DNA of 58,209 bases from Microbacterium sp. SZ1. GTDB taxonomy: Bacteria; Actinomycetota; Actinomycetes; Actinomycetales; Microbacteriaceae. The notes beneath the pieces were generated by a model, which searched no databases, was not told the DNA's origin, and saw only the letters and a program-made list of their open reading frames with translations. Positions 51,928 through 58,209 of this stretch are shown here, piece after piece. How positions within the stretch are numbered: the first letter of the stretch is position 1; the number at the start of each line of letters is the position of its first letter. Both the position numbers and the translations under genes were made by a program. Location: NCBI RefSeq assembly GCF_002362255.1, contig NZ_LPVV01000005.1, forward strand, positions 1 to 58,209. The letters are read 5' to 3'.

Positions 51928-52572
51928 TCAGCTGTAAGTCAGGGTGAGGACGAGGTTCGCCATCCACGCCACGAGGATGCCGAGGACCTCCGACGTCGCG
52001 ATGCCGATCGCGATCCCGGCGAGGATCTGCTGCCCGGGGCGGCGTACCGCGAGGATCCCGAGGATCAGCGCGACGACGGCCACGATCAGCACCAGTCCGT
52101 TGCCGACCGCGGAGAGCGCGCCGTACAGGGGCGCGCTGAAGTCGACCGTGCGGATCGCGATCGGGAGGCTCAGCGCGACGAGCAGCCCGATGGCAAGCGA
52201 GACGAGCGCGAGGATGAAGGCCACCCGCCCGAGCCCACGGCCTGCGGTTGCGCCGGGAGCGGTGAGCGACGAGGAGCCGGGGTGAGGGCCGGGCTGGCCG
52301 TACGGCTGACCCGGATGACCGTACTGCTGACCCGGCTGTCCGAGCGGCCGGCCCGGCTGACCGTACGGCTGGCCCGGCTGACCGTACTCGTGGGCGGGAC
52401 CCGGCTGACCGTACTGGTGAGCGGGACCCGGCTGGCCCTGGGGTTGACCCGGCTGGCCCTGGGGTTGCCCCGGCTGGCCCTGGGGTTGCCCCGGCTGGGG
52501 GTGGCGCTGACCGTACTGCTGCGGGGGAGTCCCCTGCGGATGCGCGGGTGGCTGCTGCTGCGGCTCGCTCAT
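51928..52572 (-). CDS. Pro/Gln/Gly-rich N-tail membrane protein
   Basis: A 214-aa protein with a 110-residue low-complexity tail (repeats of GQPGQPQ and QYGQPGPAH) and a C-terminal domain with three to four hydrophobic helices (RVAFILALVSLAIGLLVAL; VLIVAVVALILGILAVR). Same layout as the neighbouring gene, 13 bp away, so the pair arose by duplication. Start placed at the ATG at 52572, before SEPQQQP. Function unknown. Confidence 0.7.
   Translation of the reverse strand: MSEPQQQPPAHPQGTPPQQYGQRHPQPGQPQGQPGQPQGQPGQPQGQPGPAHQYGQPGPAHEYGQPGQPYGQPGRPLGQPGQQYGHPGQPYGQPGPHPGSSSLTAPGATAGRGLGRVAFILALVSLAIGLLVALSLPIAIRTVDFSAPLYGALSAVGNGLVLIVAVVALILGILAVRRPGQQILAGIAIGIATSEVLGILVAWMANLVLTLTYS
52428..52490 (-). 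repeat. 21-bp tandem repeat, three units
   Basis: Three near-identical 21-bp units within the low-complexity tail region, each encoding a 7-residue Gly/Gln/Pro unit; a partial fourth unit follows. Confidence 0.8.
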
Positions 52573-52670
52573 GCTGATGAGCGTAGCCGCGCGGCGGGTC
52601 GAGCGGGAAGCCGCGCAGCGGATCGGGCGGGGAGTCGCGCCGGGTTGCCCGGGCGACCCGCGCCGACCGC

Positions 52671-52832
52671 TTAGCGATAGACGTGGCCGGAGTCTGCGGT
52701 ATCCAGCGGGTCGCGACCCGGGACCTGCGTCCAATCGGTGGGCTGGCGGCGGTATCCGTCGCGGCGGAGTTCGATGGTCGTGGCGACGAGCGCCCAGATC
52801 ACGAGGGCGAGGAGCGCGATGAGAAGGAACAT
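52671..52832 (-). CDS. Small single-pass membrane protein
   Basis: A 53-aa protein: one hydrophobic helix at residues 2-19 (FLLIALLALVIWALVATT) followed by a basic, then acidic cytoplasmic tail. Codon bias and the clear membrane segment support it. It is divergent from the GlxA-type regulator. Function unknown. Confidence 0.6.
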   Translation of the reverse strand: MFLLIALLALVIWALVATTIELRRDGYRRQPTDWTQVPGRDPLDTADSGHVYR

Positions 52833-52882
52833 GGCAGAAACGCTACGATCACCATTGATCCGCCACGAGTGGCAGAATAGAC

Positions 52883-52895
52883 TCGTACCGTACGA
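52883..52895. promoter_or_regulatory. Inverted repeat upstream of the GlxA-type gene
   Basis: TCGTAC-C-GTACGA, two perfect 6-bp arms around one base, 24 bp before the start codon. A possible operator; the binder is unknown. Confidence 0.4.
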
Positions 52896-52919
52896 ATACT
52901 GCCAACACGAGGAGTCGCC

Positions 52920-53891
52920 ATGAAGACCGTCGCCTGCGTGATCCACGACGGGTTCTCGCCGTTCGAGTTCGGGGTCGCCTGCGAGGCGTTCGGGCTCGAC
53001 CGCACGGACTCGGGAGTGCCCAACTTCGACTTCCGCGTCGTCGCGCCGCAGCCGGGTGCCGTGGCATCGACCATGGGATTCTCGGTCAATGTCGAACACG
53101 ACCTGTCGTTCGCGTACGAGGCCGACCTCGTCGTCTTCTGCCCGGTGCCCAAATCGTCGTGGGCATCCATCGACCCGCGGCTCATCGATCTCGCCCGCGA
53201 CGCCGTGGCCCGCGACGCCTGGGTCCTGACCGTCTGCAGTGGCTCCTTCATCCTCGCGGCGGCCGGCGTGCTCGACGGTCGCCGGGCCACCACCCACTGG
53301 CGTTACTCAGACGTCATGGCAGACATGTATCCGCAGATCGACATCGACCCGGATGTGCTCTTCGTGCAGGACGGCCGCATCATCACGAGCGCCGGCACCG
53401 CCGCGGGTATCGATGCGTGCCTGCACCTTCTGCGTCTGGAGCTCGGCGCCGAGCTCACCAATCGCATCGCCCGCCGCATGGTCGTCCCTCCGCAGCGCGA
53501 CGGCGGTCAGGCGCAGTTCATCGACCGCCCCATCCCCGTGGTGCCCAACGACTCGCTCGCGGCGGTCGCCGACTGGGCGGTCGAGCACCTCACCGAAGAC
53601 CTCGGCGTCGACCAGCTCGCCGCTCGTGCATTGATGTCGCCGCGCACCTTCGCCCGTCGCTTCAAGGCCGAGTACGGCGCGACGCCCGCCGCGTGGCTCG
53701 CCCGTCAGCGGGTGCTGCATGCGCAGCGGATGCTGGAGCGCAGCGACCTGCCCCTCGACCGCATCGCCGAGGAGTGCGGGTTCGGCTCAGCGGCCGTGCT
53801 GCGGCAGAACTTCGCCCGCGTGCTCGGTACGACCCCGACCGCCTATCGCGCTCGGTTCTCGTGCGCCGATCCCGAGACGTCGGCGGCCTGA
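52920..53891 (+). CDS. GlxA-family transcriptional regulator (DJ-1/PfpI plus AraC domain)
   Basis: A 323-aa protein. The N-terminal half (about residues 1-170) is a DJ-1/PfpI-like domain with WVLTVCSGSFILAAAGVLDGRRATTHW, including the Cys nucleophile-elbow position. The C-terminal half (about 205-315) is an AraC-type double helix-turn-helix (LGVDQLAARALMSPRTFARRF; LDRIAEECGFGSAAVLRQNF). Such regulators respond to small molecules through the N-terminal domain; the ligand here is unknown. GAGGAG lies ahead of the ATG. Confidence 0.9.
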   Translation: MKTVACVIHDGFSPFEFGVACEAFGLDRTDSGVPNFDFRVVAPQPGAVASTMGFSVNVEHDLSFAYEADLVVFCPVPKSSWASIDPRLIDLARDAVARDAWVLTVCSGSFILAAAGVLDGRRATTHWRYSDVMADMYPQIDIDPDVLFVQDGRIITSAGTAAGIDACLHLLRLELGAELTNRIARRMVVPPQRDGGQAQFIDRPIPVVPNDSLAAVADWAVEHLTEDLGVDQLAARALMSPRTFARRFKAEYGATPAAWLARQRVLHAQRMLERSDLPLDRIAEECGFGSAAVLRQNFARVLGTTPTAYRARFSCADPETSAA

Positions 53892-53901
53892 CGGGCCCCG
53901 G

Positions 53902-54600
53902 CTACTCCCAGCGACCAGGACTCGGCAGCGCCCGGTAGTCGAGCTCGACCCCCTGAGGTGTCACGGCCGCCGTCGAGTACAGGAGCGACTGCGTCGGAAA
54001 TCCGTAGGGCCGGTTGTCGCGGATGATCGCCCGATCGTCCTCCGGGTCGAGTCGCGCCGACACCCCGAGCAGGGCCGTCCAGTCCGCCGCCCAGTCGGCG
54101 CTGTCGGCCGCAGGACCCAGAGCGCGGAACTCGGGCAGCCACGTCGCGATGCGCGGTGTCTCCGGATCGTCGAGGTCGTCGTGGGCGACCATGTGGATGC
54201 CGGGATCGATCGCGGTCTCGCGCAGCTCGACGCCGTCCCAGCTCAGCACGCGCGCGCCGTCGGGGCCCACCTCGAGCAGGTTGAAGCCGTGCATCGGCAG
54301 CGGCGCCTCGGGAGAGCGGCCCATGACCGACTCCAGCGCGAGCGAGCCGCGCGACTGCGCGAGCTCGTCGGGAAGCGCGGCCACATCGGCGCGGTTGAGG
54401 AGCACGGCCAGCCGTCGCCCCGCGGGATTCACCGCCAGCCACGCACCGCCCGCGCGTCGATCGCGGATGCCGGAGACGCCGGGATACTGCTCGGGCCACC
54501 ATTCGCCGGGGGCATCCCACGCCCGCTGCGGGTCTTCATCGCGCACCGCGAGGACCCGGGCGTTCGCGGCATCCGCCACATCGATCACCACCGTGCACAC
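53902..54600 (-). CDS. NRDE (TANGO2)-family protein
   Basis: A 232-aa protein starting MCTVVI and followed by VLAVRDEDPQRAWD, the bacterial version of the NRDE signature (here RDED), then GGAWLAVNPAGRRLAVLLNR. The N-terminal Cys2 is typical of N-terminal nucleophile-like family members. TANGO2-type proteins have been linked to haem handling in other organisms; no role can be read here. Convergent with the GlxA-type gene, divergent from coaBC. Confidence 0.85.
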   Translation of the reverse strand: MCTVVIDVADAANARVLAVRDEDPQRAWDAPGEWWPEQYPGVSGIRDRRAGGAWLAVNPAGRRLAVLLNRADVAALPDELAQSRGSLALESVMGRSPEAPLPMHGFNLLEVGPDGARVLSWDGVELRETAIDPGIHMVAHDDLDDPETPRIATWLPEFRALGPAADSADWAADWTALLGVSARLDPEDDRAIIRDNRPYGFPTQSLLYSTAAVTPQGVELDYRALPSPGRWE

Positions 54601-54668
54601 GCTGCCAGTCTAGGTCGGGGTTCGAGGATGCCGGCCGTCCGGCCGATCCCGTGCGGCAGAATCGAACC

Positions 54669-55883
54669 GTGAACATCGTCGTGGGAGTCACCGGAGGAAT
54701 CGCCGCCTACAAGACAGTGCACCTCGTGCGACTGCTCACGAAGGCCGGCCACGACGTCACGGTCGTGCCGACGGAGGATGCGCTGCGCTTCGTCGGTCTG
54801 CCCACGTGGGAGGCCATCAGTCGGCATCCGGTCACGACGAGTGTGCACGAGGACGTCGCGCGAGTCCGCCACGTCGCGCTCGGCCAGGGCGCGGATCTCG
54901 TCGTGGTGGCCCCGGCGACCGCGAACTCGATCGCCAAGATCACCGCGGGCATCGCCGACGACCTCCTCGGCACCACGCTGCTCGCGACCGAGGCCCCGGT
55001 GCTGCTTGCACCCGCGATGCACACGGAGATGTGGCGCAACGCCGCGACGCAGGCGAACATCGCGACCCTGGTCGGCCGAGGCATCCACCTCGTCGGCCCG
55101 GCGGAGGGCGAACTCGCCGGCGGCGACAGCGGACCCGGACGCATGGCCGAGCCCGAGCAGATCCTCGCGGCGGCGCTCGACCTCCTCGCACCGCGCGACC
55201 TCGACGGCCTGAACGTCGTCGTCTCCGCGGGCGGTACGCGCGAGCCGATCGATCCGGTGCGGTTCCTCGGCAACCGCTCCAGCGGGCGGCAGGGGGCAGC
55301 GATCGCCGCGGAGGCCGCGGCCCGCGGCGCGACCGTGACGCTGATCGCCGCGAACGTCTCCGACGACGTGCTCGCCGCGGCGCGGCATCCGCACCTCGAG
55401 GTCGTGCACGTCGGCACGGCGGCTGAGATGGCGGAGGCGATGAAGGCGGCAGCGGTGAGCGCGGACGTGGTCGTCATGGCCGCCGCGGTGGCTGACTACC
55501 GACCGGCCGAGGCCTCCGATCAGAAGCTCACGAAGGAGCTCGGCGGGCTGGGCAGGATCGAGCTCGTCGAGACGGAGGACGTCGTCGCCGCGCTCGCCGA
55601 GGCGCGGGCGGCCGGGCGTGCTCCGACGGGACAGGTCATCGTCGCGTTCGCCGCGGAGACCTCGGAGGACCCCGATGAGCGGCTCGATCGGGCGCGACGG
55701 AAGCGGGAGCGCAAGGGCGTCGAACTGCTCGCCGTGAACCTCGCCGACGCCGGACACGGGTTCGAGGTCCCGCACAACGCCGTCGAGATCGTGGGCGAGG
55801 GCGGCGCCGTCGTCGCCTCTGCATCGGGGACGAAACGCCAGGTCGCGCGGGCGATCCTGGACGCCGCCGCCGCTGTGCGCTAA
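54669..55883 (+). CDS. coaBC: Bifunctional phosphopantothenoylcysteine decarboxylase/phosphopantothenate-cysteine ligase
   Basis: Carries out two consecutive steps of coenzyme A synthesis. The N-terminal FMN-dependent CoaC domain begins VVGVTGGIAAYKTVHLVRLL and has the flavin and substrate segments VAPATANSIAKITAGIADDLL and LAPAMHTEMWRN. The C-terminal CoaB domain has VVVSAGGTREPIDPVRFLGN, SSGRQGAAIAA and KLTKE. 404 aa, normal length. The GTG at 54669 is chosen because it directly precedes the family start; a GTG at 54651 is in frame. It lies just before clpB, whose promoter overlaps the stop codon. Confidence 0.95.
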   Translation: MNIVVGVTGGIAAYKTVHLVRLLTKAGHDVTVVPTEDALRFVGLPTWEAISRHPVTTSVHEDVARVRHVALGQGADLVVVAPATANSIAKITAGIADDLLGTTLLATEAPVLLAPAMHTEMWRNAATQANIATLVGRGIHLVGPAEGELAGGDSGPGRMAEPEQILAAALDLLAPRDLDGLNVVVSAGGTREPIDPVRFLGNRSSGRQGAAIAAEAAARGATVTLIAANVSDDVLAAARHPHLEVVHVGTAAEMAEAMKAAAVSADVVVMAAAVADYRPAEASDQKLTKELGGLGRIELVETEDVVAALAEARAAGRAPTGQVIVAFAAETSEDPDERLDRARRKRERKGVELLAVNLADAGHGFEVPHNAVEIVGEGGAVVASASGTKRQVARAILDAAAAVR

Positions 55884-55884
55884 A

Positions 55885-55905
55885 CTTGAGTCATCTCCAC
55901 TCAAC
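55885..55905 (+). promoter_or_regulatory. HAIR element (HspR operator) upstream of clpB
   Basis: CTTGAGT-N7-ACTCAAC matches the actinobacterial HAIR consensus CTTGAGT-N7-ACTCAAG with one mismatch. It begins 2 nt after the coaBC stop and 50 nt before clpB. HspR with DnaK represses heat-shock genes at this site, so clpB is expected to be heat inducible. Confidence 0.85.
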
Positions 55906-55954
55906 TTTAGGGGTGGAGCACGCGACGACAAGGAGTCTCCTCAGGAGGAAACAG

Positions 55955-58174
55955 ATGCCAGGCCCACAGAGCACCCCGCAGAACGACGACCAGCAGTCCG
56001 CCCTCGAGCAGTTCGGGATCAACCTCACCGACCGTGCCCGCCAGGGCAAGCTCGACCCCGTGATCGGCCGCGACAGCGAGATCCGGCGCGTGAGCCAGGT
56101 GCTCACCCGTCGTACGAAGAACAACCCGGTGCTCATCGGCGAACCGGGCGTCGGCAAGACCGCCGTCGTCGAGGGTCTCGCACAGCGCATCGTCGCCGGC
56201 GACGTCGCCGAGTCGCTCAAGGACAAGGAACTGGTCTCGCTCGACATCTCGGCACTCGTGGCCGGTGCCATGTACCGCGGTCAGTTCGAGGAGCGCCTCA
56301 AGAGCGTGCTCAAGGAGATCACCGAGTCCGACGGCCGTGTCATCACCTTCATCGACGAGCTGCACGTGCTCATGGGCGCCGGCGGCGGCGAGGGATCGGT
56401 CGCGGCGTCGAACATGCTCAAGCCCATGCTCGCCCGCGGCGAGCTGCGCCTGATCGGCGCCACCACGCTCAACGAGTACCGCGAGTTCATCGAGAAGGAT
56501 GCCGCGCTCGAGCGCCGCTTCCAGCAGGTGTACGTCGGGGAGCCCTCCGTCGAGGACACGATCGCGATCCTGCGCGGGCTCAAGGGGCGGTACGAGGCGC
56601 ACCACGGGGTCACGATCTCCGACAGCGCGCTCGTGGCGGCGGCGGCGCTGTCGAACCGCTACCTCCCGGCGCGACAGCTGCCGGACAAGGCGATCGACCT
56701 CATCGACGAGTCCATGTCGCGGCTCAAGATGGAGATCGACTCCTCGCCCGTCGAGATCGACCAGCTCAAGCGGCAGGTCGACCGCATGAAGCTCGAGGAG
56801 CTCGCGCTCAAGCGTGAGAAGGACGCCGCGTCCAAGGAGCGCCTCGGCGCGCTCCGAGAGCAGCTCGTCGGCATGGAGTCCGAGCTCGCCGATCTCGAGG
56901 CCCGGTGGGCGCGCGAGCGCCAGGGTCTCAACCGTGTCGGTGAGCTCAAGAAGCAGCTCGACGACGCCGTCACCCAGCGCGACCTCGCGATGCGCGAGGC
57001 CGACTACACGCGCGCCTCGAAGCTCGAGTACGAGACCATCAAGCGCCTCGAGCGCGAGATCGCCGAGGCCGAGCAGGCCGAGCAGACCGTGTCGACCGAG
57101 GGGCGGATGGTCAACGAGCAGGTCACCGACGAGGACATCGCCGCCGTGATCGCGGCGTGGACCGGCATCCCCGTCGGCCGCCTGCTGCAGGGTGAGAGCG
57201 AGCGGCTGCTGCACCTCGAGGGGGAGCTCGGGCGTCGCCTCATCGGGCAGAAGGACGCCGTGAAGGCGGTGTCGGATGCCGTGCGCCGCTCGCGCGCGGG
57301 TATCAGCGACCCCGGTCGTCCGACCGGATCCTTCCTGTTCCTCGGCCCGACCGGTGTCGGCAAGACCGAGCTCGCGAAGGCGCTCGCCGACTTCCTCTTC
57401 GACGACGAGCGCGCCATGGTGCGCATCGACATGTCGGAGTACGGCGAGAAGCACTCGGTGTCGCGGCTCGTCGGCGCCCCTCCCGGGTACGTCGGCTACG
57501 AGCAGGGCGGTCAATTGACGGAGGCCGTGCGGCGTCGTCCATACAGCGTCGTGCTGCTCGACGAGGTCGAGAAGGCGCATCCCGAGGTCTTCGACGTGCT
57601 GCTTCAGGTGCTCGACGACGGCCGGCTGACCGACGGGCAGGGGCGCACGGTCGACTTCTCGAACGTCATCCTGATCCTCACGTCGAACCTCGGTTCGCCG
57701 ATCCTCATCGACCCCACGCTGTCACCGGACGAGAAGCGCGACCAGGTCATGGCGCTCGTGCGGCAGGCGTTCCGGCCGGAGTTCCTGAACCGTCTCGACG
57801 ACGTCGTGATGTTCCAGGCCCTGAGCGAAGACGACCTCGCGCAGATCGTCGAGCTCTCGGTCGATCAGCTGCACGACCGGCTGCACGACCGCCGGCTCTC
57901 GCTCGCGGTCACGCCGGATGCGCGGTCCTGGCTCGCCGAGCGCGGCTACGACCCGGTGTTCGGCGCGCGTCCGCTGCGGCGGCTCATCCAGACCGAGGTG
58001 CAGAACAAGCTCGCCACGGCGCTGCTCTCGGGCGGCGTGCACGACGGCGACACCGTGCGGGTCGACGTGTCGGCCGACGGGTCGGGGCTCGTGCTCACGG
58101 CCACGACCCCGGAGCCGACCCCCGAGGGAGACGACGATGACGACGTGATCGAGGCCGAACTGCTCGACGACTGA
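55955..58174 (+). CDS. clpB: ClpB-type AAA+ disaggregase without the N-terminal domain
   Basis: A 739-aa Hsp100 chaperone with two AAA+ modules. Walker A motifs are GEPGVGKT (residues 62-69) and GPTGVGKT; Walker B-type segments are VITFIDELH and [15 protein letters not shown] coiled-coil middle domain (about residues 290-410, rich in Leu, Glu and Lys) separates the modules, which marks it as ClpB rather than ClpA or ClpC. The usual N-terminal Clp_N repeat domain (about 140 aa) is absent; the protein begins with about 35 residues before the first AAA+ module. AGGAGGAAAC precedes the ATG. The C-terminus is an acidic tail. With DnaK it resolubilises aggregated proteins. Confidence 0.93.
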   Translation: MPGPQSTPQNDDQQSALEQFGINLTDRARQGKLDPVIGRDSEIRRVSQVLTRRTKNNPVLIGEPGVGKTAVVEGLAQRIVAGDVAESLKDKELVSLDISALVAGAMYRGQFEERLKSVLKEITESDGRVITFIDELHVLMGAGGGEGSVAASNMLKPMLARGELRLIGATTLNEYREFIEKDAALERRFQQVYVGEPSVEDTIAILRGLKGRYEAHHGVTISDSALVAAAALSNRYLPARQLPDKAIDLIDESMSRLKMEIDSSPVEIDQLKRQVDRMKLEELALKREKDAASKERLGALREQLVGMESELADLEARWARERQGLNRVGELKKQLDDAVTQRDLAMREADYTRASKLEYETIKRLEREIAEAEQAEQTVSTEGRMVNEQVTDEDIAAVIAAWTGIPVGRLLQGESERLLHLEGELGRRLIGQKDAVKAVSDAVRRSRAGISDPGRPTGSFLFLGPTGVGKTELAKALADFLFDDERAMVRIDMSEYGEKHSVSRLVGAPPGYVGYEQGGQLTEAVRRRPYSVVLLDEVEKAHPEVFDVLLQVLDDGRLTDGQGRTVDFSNVILILTSNLGSPILIDPTLSPDEKRDQVMALVRQAFRPEFLNRLDDVVMFQALSEDDLAQIVELSVDQLHDRLHDRRLSLAVTPDARSWLAERGYDPVFGARPLRRLIQTEVQNKLATALLSGGVHDGDTVRVDVSADGSGLVLTATTPEPTPEGDDDDDVIEAELLDD

Positions 58175-58209
58175 GCCTGCGCGTCGCGCGCGTAGTGAAG
58201 GAGATCTCA

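Noticed and set aside
55955..58174. ClpC or ClpA rather than ClpB
   Set aside because: The long Leu/Glu/Lys-rich coiled middle domain and the HAIR element fit ClpB; no Clp_N domain or IGF/L-loop (ClpP-binding) context was recognised.

Overview
The window is high-GC actinobacterial DNA, most likely from a Microbacterium or a close relative in the Microbacteriaceae. The basis is the strong GC third-position bias, GTG and apparently leaderless starts, CUT1 sugar importers with no linked ATPase, a DUF222/HNH (13E12-type) element, a HAIR/HspR site in front of an N-domain-less ClpB, and an arabinan gene set matching one I recall from Microbacterium arabinogalactanolyticum. No rRNA, tRNA, CRISPR array or integrase was seen.

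Layout. (1) 87-5322: histidine catabolism, with an IclR regulator divergent from hutH-hutU-hutI. (2) 5357-11529: a CUT1 sugar importer plus a debranching-type glucosidase, divergent from its LacI regulator. (3) 11583-13660: a flavin amine oxidase-like lipoprotein whose domain order looks circularly permuted, and a small membrane protein. (4) 13825-17180: an orphan CUT1 importer. (5) 17345-32684: a D-arabinan utilisation locus. (6) 32833-45905: a high-mannose N-glycan utilisation locus. (7) 45994-58174: mixed genes (MmcQ/YjbR-like protein, frameshifted HNH element, two glycosyltransferases, two Pro/Gln/Gly-rich membrane proteins, a GlxA-type regulator, an NRDE protein, coaBC, clpB).

The main system is region 5. 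It encodes two exported DUF4185/GH183 proteins (one lipoprotein, one Tat substrate), an importer, a cytoplasmic DUF2961/GH172 protein, a GH116 protein, an L-fucose-isomerase-like enzyme and an FGGY kinase. Read together: D-arabinan is cut outside the cell, oligosaccharides are imported, exo-enzymes release D-arabinose, and this goes through D-ribulose to D-ribulose 5-phosphate. A LacI gene sits inside the locus, and the 12-bp palindrome GAAATCGATTTC (one copy with one mismatch) occurs in front of all the transcription units, including one gene of unknown family (17345-18268), which makes that gene a candidate new component.

Region 6 encodes a secreted Endo H homologue, an importer, GH92 and GH38 alpha-mannosidases, a GH5 enzyme that looks like the beta-mannosidase for the N-glycan core, and a LacI regulator. 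Five copies of a 14-bp LacI-type site (CTnnAnCGnTnTAG), each followed by T so that it overlaps a -10-like hexamer, lie in front of its units. Regions 5 and 6 together could also act on mycobacterial-type lipoarabinomannan; that is a hypothesis.
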